From Oscillatoriales cyanobacterium (GTDB lineage: Bacteria; Cyanobacteriota; Cyanobacteriia; Cyanobacteriales; Microcoleaceae): a DNA stretch of 39,270 nucleotides. The notes beneath the pieces are model-generated. The model was not told the origin of the DNA, ran no database searches, and was given only the letters and a program-made list of their open reading frames with translations. Position 1 is the stretch's first letter. Every line of letters starts with the position of its first letter. The stretch is from assembly GCA_004294385.1 (NCBI GenBank), contig REAP01000055.1, positions 1 to 39,270 on the forward strand, given 5' to 3'. This document shows, one piece after another, positions 8,535 to 15,767 of the stretch. Position numbers and translations under genes: made by a program.

Positions 8535-9404
8535 ATGACTCGTCAAGATCAATCCATCACCCTATCCGTTTCCGATCGCGACAAAGCCGAGTTAGAAGCC
8601 CTAGCCCTACAATTCGGCATGAAGTGGGGCGATCGCCCCAACATCTCCAAGCTGGTAAAAGCGATCGCCCAACATAAACTCCTAATTGCCCCTAACAATG
8701 ATTGGAAAGATAGCCGATTAAAAGCCCTCAAACACGCCGTCGATGCCTTAACCGACCTCGGCAAAGTTCAAGAAGCCAAAATTATTGCTCAACTGCTACT
8801 CGATCGCAGTGAACTTCCAGATCCCCTGCGGAGAGAAATAGAGGCATTTTTAAATAACACCTCTATTCCTTGGCGGTTAGAGATAGATCGTTATATGAAG
8901 CGGAACCAACCTTTTGAACTCACCTACCAAGATGCAGCCGATCGCACTTGGCACTTCCACATCCGCCATGCTCAAATCAACCCGCATGAAGATCGAGAAT
9001 ATCTCGATTGTTGGTGTGAAGAAACAGAGGGGAATTACGATTTGCCAGAACTGAAGCATAATCGGTGCTTCCGTTTAGATCGGATTCCAGAAGCCGCGAT
9101 CGCACCCATTGACGGAAAATGGTTGCCCAGTTTAGCCGAGATTGAGGTAGAAATGCACCTCTTCCGAGGTTTGGCGTTTGCCTACAAAACGAAAACGGGT
9201 GAAGATACGTTCAATGAATGGTTAACAGACTCTCCGCAAGTCCGACGAATAGTGAAGAAAGTATCCAATACTTTTTGGTTTTTCCGAGAAATATTGCGGT
9301 ATGGGGAAGATTGCGTGATTGTGTCTCCAGACAGTGTGCGCGATCGCTTCCAACAAAAACTGATCGCCCTCTGCCGTCAGTACGACATCGAAATCCGCGA
9401 TTAG
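8535..9404 (+). CDS. WYL-domain transcriptional regulator with ribbon-helix-helix-like N terminus
   Basis: The 289-residue protein begins with a short beta strand and helices (QSITLSVSDRDKAELEALA...NISKLVKAIAQ, about 1-50) typical of a ribbon-helix-helix DNA-binding region. A helical linker follows, then a WYL-type beta domain (about 125-200: PFELTYQDAADRTWHFHI, REYLDCWCEE, CFRLDRI) and a C-terminal WCX-like extension (about 205-289). WYL domains sense nucleic acid or nucleotide ligands. It is divergent from the cas operon, the same arrangement as Sll7009, the WYL repressor of the Synechocystis type I-D locus. That makes it the likely regulator of this cas operon; this is inference from context. 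No clear Shine-Dalgarno precedes the ATG. Confidence 0.88.
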   Translation: MTRQDQSITLSVSDRDKAELEALALQFGMKWGDRPNISKLVKAIAQHKLLIAPNNDWKDSRLKALKHAVDALTDLGKVQEAKIIAQLLLDRSELPDPLRREIEAFLNNTSIPWRLEIDRYMKRNQPFELTYQDAADRTWHFHIRHAQINPHEDREYLDCWCEETEGNYDLPELKHNRCFRLDRIPEAAIAPIDGKWLPSLAEIEVEMHLFRGLAFAYKTKTGEDTFNEWLTDSPQVRRIVKKVSNTFWFFREILRYGEDCVIVSPDSVRDRFQQKLIALCRQYDIEIRD

Positions 9405-9428
9405 AACACGAGATTAGACTCTCACCCA

Positions 9429-9494
9429 AGAAACCGGGTTTTTTAGCGAATTTGTCGGTAACAGTCAAGTATTCTCGTAAAAAACCCGGTTTCT
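9429..9494. repeat. Palindromic dispersed repeat (family B), copy 1
   Basis: AGAAACCGGGTTTTTTA at the left end and TAAAAAACCCGGTTTCT at the right end are inverted copies around about 32 nt. Copies 2 and 3 are at 16591-16654 and 30298-30363. All three lie just after the stop codon of a plus-strand gene, so they may work as mRNA 3' hairpins. The inner sequence differs among copies while the arms are kept, as in a MITE or REP-type element. Confidence 0.8.
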
Positions 9495-9513
9495 GACCAC
9501 CCGTGCGTCCAAC

Positions 9514-9537
9514 AAAAAGCAGCCTTTTACAGGCTGC
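9514..9537 (-). terminator. Rho-independent terminator (minus strand)
   Basis: On the minus strand GCAGCC and GGCTGC form a 6-bp stem around TGTAAAA and are followed by TTTTT. It lies about 140 nt after the stop of the unrecognised gene ending at 9675 and faces the WYL gene convergently. Confidence 0.6.
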
Positions 9538-9674
9538 ACATCGAAAAAACCGTTGTTTAGTTAGAGGAGAAAACTTTAAATCGAATTCAAATTGCCGTTG
9601 TTTCAAGTCTCTGGGACTCCGGCGGGGCGATCGGCTGCCAACCAATTCGCATCCCTATCTACCGCTGATTCGCC

Positions 9675-10070
9675 CTATGCTGTTGCTGAAAGTTCGTTAA
9701 CCATTTTCACTCGGCCTCTGAGCACTGCCCGCAGCAAGCGGTTCACACAGCCTCTATCTTCGTCATTCAGCGACTCGTCGAAGGTGGCGGCCATCAAACC
9801 GTAGCGATCGGCTAATGTCAAAACACCTGTGTCGCTTACAGAAGCGAGCATTTCAGAGATAGCGCCGGGGAGGAGTTGTAACGGGTTCATGGCAGTGCGG
9901 TTGAATTCGATATGTACATCATCTCCGTATTTTCCGAAAAGATCGGTGACTTTGATGAGGGTACGGAGGTGATTATTTGGGGTGTACGTAAGTGATCGAA
10001 CTAGATTAGAGTTGTGACGCGAATCACAAAGGCGATCGACCGTTAGCTCAAAATTGATATCTTGCAGCAT
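9675..10070 (-). CDS. Hypothetical protein (131 aa)
   Basis: Not recognised. The soluble protein begins MLQDINFELTVDRL and has regular helices and mixed charge, with no signal peptide or membrane segment. It ends in RAVLRGRVKMVNELSATA. The frame extends upstream to an ATG at 10142, but those 24 residues (MPVPQ...GWASCPP) are encoded by a family A repeat and recur in the repeat at the left edge of the window. I therefore chose the internal ATG, although its ribosome binding site is weak. An intrinsic terminator lies about 140 nt downstream. Confidence 0.65.
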   Translation of the reverse strand: MLQDINFELTVDRLCDSRHNSNLVRSLTYTPNNHLRTLIKVTDLFGKYGDDVHIEFNRTAMNPLQLLPGAISEMLASVSDTGVLTLADRYGLMAATFDESLNDEDRGCVNRLLRAVLRGRVKMVNELSATA

Positions 10071-10087
10071 TCTCAATAAGTCTTTGG

Positions 10088-10154
10088 AGGGCGGGCAGGA
10101 TGCCCACCCCACAAGAAAGTTCACTCTTTGTGGAACAGGCATCTTGCCTGTTCA
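10088..10154. repeat. REP-like dispersed repeat (family A)
   Basis: GGGCGGGCAGGATGCCCACC and, in opposite orientation, TGTGGAACAGGCATCTTGCC, separated by a short spacer. It is the same two-part unit as at 1-85 and 10583-10653. Together with the latter it brackets grxC. Confidence 0.8.
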
Positions 10155-10199
10155 TGGCAGAGGTATAAAATCCGCCTACAGCACGAGAATTGATAGATT

Positions 10200-10208
10200 T
10201 GGTATGAT
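10200..10208 (+). promoter_or_regulatory. Possible extended -10 promoter of grxC
   Basis: TGG followed by TATGAT sits 36 nt before the grxC ATG and is one mismatch from the extended -10 consensus. No convincing -35 box is seen. Confidence 0.3.
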
Positions 10209-10243
10209 CTCTAAACCAGTTAAACCCTTATTCCCGTACTAAA

Positions 10244-10558
10244 ATGCTTGACTTTCTGAATCCAATTTTGGGCCGATCGCCCGATCGCATCAAAGCCAAT
10301 GTCGAAATCTATACTTGGCAAACCTGTCCCTACTGCATCCGCGCCAAAACATTGCTGTGGTGGAAAGGCGTGAATTACACGGAATACAAAATTGACGGCG
10401 ACGACGCGGCTAGAAATGCAATGGCCCAACGCGCCAACGGAGGCCGTAGCGTACCCCAAGTTTTTATTAACAACCAACACGTAGGTGGCTGCGATGACAT
10501 TCACAAACTCGATGCAGAAGGACAATTAGATTCGCTGCTAGCTGAAGCCGCCGTTTAA
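10244..10558 (+). CDS. grxC: Glutaredoxin 3 (GrxC-type dithiol glutaredoxin)
   Basis: This small cytosolic thiol-disulfide oxidoreductase uses glutathione. The CPYC active site is at about residues 28-31 (YTWQTCPYCIRA), the cis-proline motif RSVPQVFIN at about 69-77, and the GGCDDIHKLDAEGQL segment that binds glutathione at about 81-95. Length (104 aa) exceeds the usual 85-90 because of a 16-residue N-terminal extension (MLDFLNPILGRSPDRI), which is common in cyanobacterial homologues. It is flanked on both sides by family A repeats and looks monocistronic. Confidence 0.95.
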   Translation: MLDFLNPILGRSPDRIKANVEIYTWQTCPYCIRAKTLLWWKGVNYTEYKIDGDDAARNAMAQRANGGRSVPQVFINNQHVGGCDDIHKLDAEGQLDSLLAEAAV

Positions 10559-10582
10559 ACTGAGATATTGCACCATTTCCAA

Positions 10583-10653
10583 GAACAGGCAAGATGCCTG
10601 TTCCACAAAGAGTCAATTTTCTGCTTGTGGGGTGGGCCGGAGAGCCCGCCCGC
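10583..10653. repeat. REP-like dispersed repeat (family A)
   Basis: GAACAGGCAAGATGCCTGTTC is a perfect palindrome and is followed by GTGGGGTGGGCCGGAGAGCC. It lies in the 114-bp gap between grxC (plus) and menD (minus), where the hairpin could end transcription from both sides. Confidence 0.8.
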
Positions 10654-11348
10654 TGATTAACTCCAGTCCCCACTACAAACCTTTGGCAAATTTACCTAAA
10701 TTATCTTGCCGCCATTTAGCATCCGAGCGCCTATCTGTTGGCAATTCTAAGACCCGAATCCCATTATTTGGTAGCAAAACTAATTTTTGTTTTAACTGCT
10801 CCCAATCGTCAATTATTTGGTGTTCCACGCCATAGGTTGCACACAACTGAGCAAAATTGATATGTTGCGGTGTGGCAAAAAACTCTTCAAATGGCGGGTT
10901 AAATTTGGCAACGGGCAACATTTCAAAGATGCCACCGCCGTTGTTATTAATTAAAATAATTGTTAAATGACCGACGAACTTATTTGTAATTAAAAATCCA
11001 TTCGTATCATGTAAAAGTGCTAAGTCTCCTGTTAACAGGATAGTGCTTTGATTGCGGTGGGCAACTCCTAAAGCTGTTGATAATGTGCCGTCTATGCCGT
11101 TAGCGCCACGATTGACAAAGGGTTTTATTTCTAAGTTGTTTGGTTTCCAGAAAAATTCTACATCTCTGACGGGCATACTATTAGAAATAAATATCGGTGT
11201 TTCTGCTGGCAAAATTTGGGACAGCAGCCAGGAAACTTTGGGTTCGATGATGTTGTTAATTGCAGATATTTTTTGGTCTATTGTTTGTCTGACTTGGGTT
11301 TCGGTATTGCGCCAAAGTTCTAAATATTCACTTGCGAAAGATGCCAGA

Positions 11349-11380
11349 TCCCCCCCCAACCCCCCCTTGAGAAGGGGGGG
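11349..11380. repeat. C/G-rich dispersed repeat (family E) inside menD
   Basis: A run of 8 C, AA, 7 C, TTGAGAA, 8 G. On the menD strand it encodes VPPLLKGGLGGDL between TAISPH and ASFASEYLELW, in frame. A second copy is in menC (16996-17026). Such arm pairs fold into very stable G/C hairpins. Confidence 0.75.
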
Positions 11381-11771
11381 GACATGAGGGGAGATAGCAG
11401 TGGCTAGATGCTCTACGGAGGTTCGTAGGTGAGTTGTTTTGCCGTGTAGGGGATCGAAGTTATGGTGGCTGGGGTCGATCGCATATCGTTTTGGTTGGGT
11501 TTTGTCTAACCAGTTTCGGAGTTCTTTGCTTGTGGGTAAGTCTCCGATTTGAATGGCGATTTCTGGGGTTAATTTATCTGCTAGTTCGCGGTTTCGCAGG
11601 ATTAAATCGTAGGTGGAAATCCTTCTGCTAATACTGGCCAGTTTAATAGTTGGGAGATTTGGGCGATCGCACTACAATACTTCTCTGCATCTTTAGGCTG
11701 GGCTACACCTGCAATAATAATCCCTCTGCTGCATTGTTGCCATTTTTGGATTGTGGAATAAATAACTCGTA

Positions 11772-11833
11772 TCGTGGAACGGGCATCTTGCCCGTCTCCT
11801 GAATTTGGCAGGCAAGATGCCTGCCCCACGATA
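11772..11833. repeat. REP-like repeat (family A) inserted in frame in menD
   Basis: ATCGTGGAACGGGCATCTTG at one end and its approximate inverse (GCAAGATGCCTGCCCCACGAT) at the other. On the menD strand it reads IVGQASCLPNSGDGQDARSTI, about residues 213-233, with no stop. The insert falls between the N-terminal and central domains of MenD, a likely loop. Confidence 0.8.
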
Positions 11834-12483
11834 GAAGTTTCTCCTACAACAATCGGTTCTAATCCTGCAAAGAAATCTGCGATATCAAATTGTGCTTCTA
11901 AAGCTTCTACAGCAATATCTGAAATGGGTACAAGCGGATCGCGAAAGGGAATGTTGAGGTGAACCGGGCCTGGTGTTGGAAATTGCGATCGGTCCCAAGC
12001 ATACATTAGAGTCTGCCGCAAATAGCCTAACATTGCTATCTCCGCAGAAGGTATGGCTAATTCGACTTGCCAATTGAGATAATTACCATACATCTTTACT
12101 TGGTCGATCGCTTGTCCAGCATGACAATCCCGGAGTTCAGGAGGTCGATCGGCTGTGAAGATTAACAGCGGAATTCGACTTTCTCTGGCTTCTATGATCG
12201 CAGGATAAAAGTTAGCTGCGGCGGTTCCAGATGTACAAATCAGTGCGGTTGGTAAACCAGATTTCTTGGCAATTCCTAATGCAAAAAAGCTGGCTGAACG
12301 TTCGTCTAGTATAGGGATAGTTTCGATTTGGTTATTCTGGGCAAAGGCTATTGTTAATGGTGCCGATCGCGAACCGGGACAAATCACGGCGGTAGTTAAT
12401 CCCAACCGCTGTAAAGTTTCGGCTAATATTGAAGCCCAGAGGGTGTTTGTGTTGCGGAAATCTATTGGCATTGCTAAATCTGA

Positions 12484-12650
12484 TTATTGGTTATTGGTTA
12501 TTGGTTATTAGTTATTGGTTATTAGTTATTGGTTATTAGTTATTGGTTATTAGTTATTGGTTATTGGTTATTGGTTATTGGTTATTGGTTATTGGTTAAT
12601 TGTTACCCATGCCCTATGCCCTATGCCCTATGCCCTATGCCCTATGCCCA
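12484..12650. repeat. Heptanucleotide tandem repeats (STRR) between menF and menD
   Basis: Many copies of TTATTGG/TTATTAG (12484-12598) are followed by six copies of CCCTATG (12608-12650). They fill nearly all of the 183 bp between the menF stop and the menD start, both on the minus strand. Short tandemly repeated repetitive heptamers are established in filamentous cyanobacteria. Confidence 0.9.
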
Positions 12651-12654
12651 TGAA

Positions 12655-14088
12655 TTAAACTAAAGCATTTAAAAGTGGTTGTAATTTGAGCTGAATTTCT
12701 GCTAGTTCTTTTTCCGGTTCCGAACCGGCGACAATACCGGCACCAGCATAGAGTATAGCCCGATCGCCATTGATTAATGCCGATCGAATCCCCACCGCAA
12801 ATTCCCCATTACCACGGGCATCTATCCAGCCAATGGGTGCTGCGTACAAAGAGCGATCGCAACTTTCGCAGCGACGAATTTGCTCTAAGGCGATATCTCT
12901 CGGCACGCCCGCCACCGCTGGGGTTGGATGCAGTTGGGCTAAAATCTTTAACAAATGAATATCAGTCGGAATTTGAGCTGTGATTGGTGTCCACAAATGC
13001 TGAATGTTTGATAGTTGTAGCAGTCTCGGAAGTGGGGAAAAATTCGGAGTTATACCGAGTTTAGACAGGCGCTCAACTATAAAATCAATCACAACTTGAT
13101 GTTCTCGAATATCTTTTTCACTCTGCAATAAACCTTTCGCTAAATTGGCATCTTCTGCTTCCGTTTTGCCCCTCGGTGCTGAACCAGCTAAAGCATCTGT
13201 GGATAATTGATTATTGTGAATGCTAATTAAGCGTTCGGGACTAGCCCCAATAAAATTTTGACCTTTGCCATTACTGGTTGAAAATACATAGCAACCTGGA
13301 TAACTGAGGCGCAAGTTGTTCAATGAATCGATGACACTAAAGCTGGTTTTAGAAATTACATTTATGGCTTGGGATAAAACAATCTTACTAAAATATTTAG
13401 ACTCGATCAATTCTAAGGCAGACTTGACAGATGTTTTAAATTGAGTGGCATCATTTACAGGTAATTGTTTGAAAGATATCGAAGCATTGGTATGATTAGT
13501 TAATTTAGGGTATTTTCGAGATGCAATTTTATCAAAAGTTTGCCAAATATTTTCAGCGATATTTTTAACGTTTATATCTTTTTCTACAAGGGCATTCGCC
13601 ACGAGAATGCAACTATCTTGCTGTCGAGAAATCTGCCATTTTGGTAAAAATATGGTAGCGGGCGGAAAGTAAGAATTAGACACAATATTATCATCGAAAA
13701 AAGCAAAGCTACAGAAAAAATGAGGCCCGCTAAATGGCAAGCGTTCCGCACCAATTGTAATTGTACTGGCAAGTGTTGAACGAATAAAGTTTTGCGCTAA
13801 GGTAAATCTATCGCTTCCGGCTACGGTGAGATGGATTGCCGAATCTAGGGCCGCAATTGCAAAACTTTTGTCTGGAATAGGGTCGGTTTTTTCAAAGTAG
13901 AAATGCCGCTGACAAGGTTCGGAAATCTCTTGCACTACAGCTAATGGATCGAGGGGGTAAATCTCATGAGAAATACTAACTATTTTTGTTTGATATTTGT
14001 CAGTTAAAGACTGCTGGCAATCTAACAGCAACTGATGCAGTTGATTGCGGTCTTGCAAGAGATTAGCACGGTGCGGTATTACTGTCAT
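12655..14088 (-). CDS. menF: Isochorismate synthase (MenF)
   Basis: It converts chorismate to isochorismate, the first committed step to phylloquinone. The 477-residue protein has a variable N-terminal half and a C-terminal chorismate-binding domain (about 215-477). Recognisable are the Lys-containing KIVLSQA region, GASPERLISI, ALAGSAPRGKTEAEDANLAKG, LHPTPAVAGVP, GWIDARGNGEFAVGIRSA and GAGIVAGSEPEKELAE, which form the Mg-chorismate site. It lies upstream of menD on the same strand with 183 bp of heptamer repeats between, so co-transcription is uncertain. The promoter must lie in the 424-bp gap shared with menA. Distinguished from anthranilate and salicylate synthases by neighbourhood. Confidence 0.95.
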   Translation of the reverse strand: MTVIPHRANLLQDRNQLHQLLLDCQQSLTDKYQTKIVSISHEIYPLDPLAVVQEISEPCQRHFYFEKTDPIPDKSFAIAALDSAIHLTVAGSDRFTLAQNFIRSTLASTITIGAERLPFSGPHFFCSFAFFDDNIVSNSYFPPATIFLPKWQISRQQDSCILVANALVEKDINVKNIAENIWQTFDKIASRKYPKLTNHTNASISFKQLPVNDATQFKTSVKSALELIESKYFSKIVLSQAINVISKTSFSVIDSLNNLRLSYPGCYVFSTSNGKGQNFIGASPERLISIHNNQLSTDALAGSAPRGKTEAEDANLAKGLLQSEKDIREHQVVIDFIVERLSKLGITPNFSPLPRLLQLSNIQHLWTPITAQIPTDIHLLKILAQLHPTPAVAGVPRDIALEQIRRCESCDRSLYAAPIGWIDARGNGEFAVGIRSALINGDRAILYAGAGIVAGSEPEKELAEIQLKLQPLLNALV

Positions 14089-14512
14089 GAAATCGAGAAT
14101 AGCAGATTTGTCAGCAAGAGTGCGAGTTTGTCTCGCTAGAACCCCTATTTCGATCTAAGCACGGGGTGGCGATCGCCAAACATGACTTTTCGCGTTTTCC
14201 TCTACAACTGGGCTCTGTTGGGGAAATTAACAGATGAGAGGTCGTTAGCGCAGCCCGCCCCTACGGGGGCTACGCCAAGGTCGAGGATCGCACGAAACAT
14301 TTAGACACAAAACTTTATAGATCGATCACTTAACTTCGGCAAAAGTCGATCACCCCACAGCGGTTTAAAGACGGGCTACTTGCGCTGTTTGAGTACCGCC
14401 ACAGCCTGTGTTTGGATGTCCGCCACGCACTCAACCTGATAAAGAGTAGACTTTCTTCACCAATAAAATTGTAAAATTACTAGACTGCTATTAATTGAAT
14501 CAGTTTTGTATA
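14089..14512. other. menF-menA divergent intergenic region
   Basis: No gene recognised in 424 bp. It must hold the divergent promoters of menF and menA. It contains a dispersed repeat at 14243-14275 (GTTAGCGCAGCCCGCCCCTA followed by CGGGGGCTACGCC) whose CCCC...GGGG arms fold, and one HIP1-related GGCGATCGCC. No operator is evident. Confidence 0.5.
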
Positions 14513-15409
14513 ATGACAACAAAGTTAATTGAACGTCCAAATAGTAAATTGTGGCTAGCGGCAATCAAGCCACCCATGTACAGCGTTGCCGTAATTCCTA
14601 TTTCCGTAGGAACTGCCATTGCCTTTGCCGAAACTCAAACGATTAATTCGTCAATCTTTGCGACTTTTTTAATATCAGCAATTTTAATTATAGCATGGCT
14701 GAATCTCACTAATGATGTATTTGACTCGGAAACCGGGATAGATAAAAACAAAGCACATTCCTTGGTTAATTTAACCGGAAATAAAGCTTTAATTTTCTGG
14801 TTGGCTAATCTATTTTTAGCTCTCGGAGTTTCGGGGATATGCGCTATTTCCTGGTGGCAAAAAGACCCAACAGTGATTTTGCTGGTAGTTTTGTCCTGTG
14901 CCCTTGGCTACACTTATCAGGGGCCACCTTTTCGTTTGGGCTATCAGGGTTTAGGGGAGTTTATCTGCTTTTTCACCTTCGGGCCCCTAGCACTCGCTGC
15001 TGCTTATTACAGCCAGACTCAAACTTGGTCTGCTACCAATTTTGCGGCTTCGGCAATCGTGGGAATTACTACGAGTATTATCTTATTTTGTTCGCACTTT
15101 CATCAAATTGCCGATGATGTGGCCGCAGGGAAAAAGTCGCCGATTGTGCGACTTGGTACAGAAAAAGGTGCTGAGTTATTGCAGTGGTTGTGCGGTAGCA
15201 TTTATGCTTTGACTGTGCTGTTTGTGCTGTTGCGAATGTTCCCAATTTGGACGCTGTTGATTTTTGGCAGTGTGTTTTTTGCGATCGACCTTTGCCGCCA
15301 TGTCACAGACTATCACGACCAACCAGCCAAAGTCAGCAACTGCAAGTTTATCGCAGTCAAGCTGCATTTTGTGAGTGGTTTGCTGCTGGCGTTGGGGTTT
15401 ATTTTGTAG
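14513..15409 (+). CDS. menA: 2-carboxy-1,4-naphthoquinone phytyltransferase (MenA)
   Basis: UbiA-family membrane prenyltransferase that attaches the phytyl chain to DHNA in phylloquinone synthesis. The 298-residue protein has about eight or nine membrane helices. The first Asp-rich motif NLTNDVFDSETGID lies near residues 64-77, and the second is HQIADDVAAGKKSP near 200. KLWLAAIKPPMYSVAVIP at the N terminus is typical of cyanobacterial MenA. The ATG at 14513 is chosen over an upstream TTG at 14495 because homologues begin about 10 residues before KLW. It starts the plus-strand men genes and is followed 358 bp later by menH. Confidence 0.95.
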   Translation: MTTKLIERPNSKLWLAAIKPPMYSVAVIPISVGTAIAFAETQTINSSIFATFLISAILIIAWLNLTNDVFDSETGIDKNKAHSLVNLTGNKALIFWLANLFLALGVSGICAISWWQKDPTVILLVVLSCALGYTYQGPPFRLGYQGLGEFICFFTFGPLALAAAYYSQTQTWSATNFAASAIVGITTSIILFCSHFHQIADDVAAGKKSPIVRLGTEKGAELLQWLCGSIYALTVLFVLLRMFPIWTLLIFGSVFFAIDLCRHVTDYHDQPAKVSNCKFIAVKLHFVSGLLLALGFIL

Positions 15410-15448
15410 ATTTGGCGATCGGGAATAATAGACATCTCCAAGAATTAA

Positions 15449-15477
15449 TGTGGAACAGGCATCTTGCCTGTTCGAGG
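15449..15477. repeat. REP-like palindrome (family A) after menA
   Basis: GAACAGGCATCTTGCCTGTTC is a perfect palindrome 40 bp after the menA stop. It may act as a transcription-ending or mRNA-stabilising hairpin. Confidence 0.7.
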
Positions 15478-15587
15478 TGAAGTTTTAGCCCATGCAACAG
15501 AACGCGATGAAATTTATAGTAAGCTTTCATTAAGGAATGGAAAATCAGTGGCAATAGAATACACTGGCTCTGTCCCCGATAATATAG

Positions 15588-15730
15588 TATAGCAGTCGCC
15601 AAGGCGCTTTAGTCATTGAACCCTTCGACGTAGTTTATCCTGAGCCCTTCGACTACGCTCAGGATAAACGCAGTCGTTGGGCTCAGGGAACGATCACATA
15701 AATGCCTTAACCGCCTTGGCGGTTGCTATA
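15588..15730. mobile_element. MITE with TATAGCA terminal inverted repeats, upstream of menH
   Basis: The left end TATAGCAGTCGCCAAGGCG matches the inverse of the right end CGCCTTGGCGGTTGCTATA with two mismatches over 19 nt. A flanking TA at each end fits the TA target duplication of IS630/Tc1-type elements. A family D repeat (15620-15690) is nested inside; without it the element would be about 75 bp. No transposase is encoded. Confidence 0.7.
15620..15690. repeat. Dispersed repeat (family D) nested in the MITE
   Basis: CCCTTCGACGTAGTTTATCC followed by TGAGCCCTTCGACTACGCTC and AGGATAAAC: two half-units in opposite orientation that can pair (GTTTATCCTGAG with CTCAGGATAAAC). Another copy is at 25828-25912. 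Confidence 0.7.
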
Positions 15731-15732
15731 AT
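15724..15732 (+). promoter_or_regulatory. Extended -10 promoter formed at the MITE end, upstream of menH
   Basis: TGC followed by TATAAT is a perfect extended -10 element. The hexamer is made of the MITE right end plus the flanking AT. It lies 36 nt before the menH ATG, leaving a leader of about 29 nt. No -35 box is needed for this class, though none is seen. Confidence 0.5.
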
Positions 15733-15767
15733 GATACTGTAATGCAAATGGCAGTTTAGTCGTGTCG

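Larger units (their letters stand above)
10673..12471 (-). pseudogene. menD: menD (SEPHCHC synthase), split by a frameshift
   Basis: MenD is a thiamine-diphosphate enzyme joining isochorismate and 2-oxoglutarate in phylloquinone synthesis. The N-terminal frame (12471 to 11602) holds GSRSAPL, the catalytic-Glu region ILDERSASFF and GTAAANFYPA, then ends WPVLAEGFPPTI-stop. The C-terminal frame resumes at about 11620 as ISTYDLILRNRELADK and runs to 10673 with TGDLALLHD...NNNGGGIF, the ThDP-Mg site. Known MenDs have about 14 more residues between VLAEG and ISTYD, so the frameshift probably comes with a loss of about 41 nt. Two dispersed repeats sit inside the gene in frame (11772-11833 and 11349-11380). 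menD is single-copy in cyanobacteria I know and needed for phylloquinone, so a sequence error is a serious alternative to a true pseudogene. Confidence 0.85.

Noticed and set aside
9211..9645. 144-aa minus-strand frame over the WYL gene end and family B repeat
   Set aside because: It overlaps the WYL gene antisense and runs through a palindromic repeat; composition is arginine-rich and repetitive.
10071..10142. N-terminal extension of the 131-aa hypothetical protein to the ATG at 10142
   Set aside because: The extra residues come from a family A repeat; an internal ATG is more likely.
14511..14516. TATAAT overlapping the menA ATG as a -10 box
   Set aside because: Transcription would start inside the conserved MenA N terminus; KLWLAAIKPPMY and the residues before it match homologues, so the ATG at 14513 is kept.
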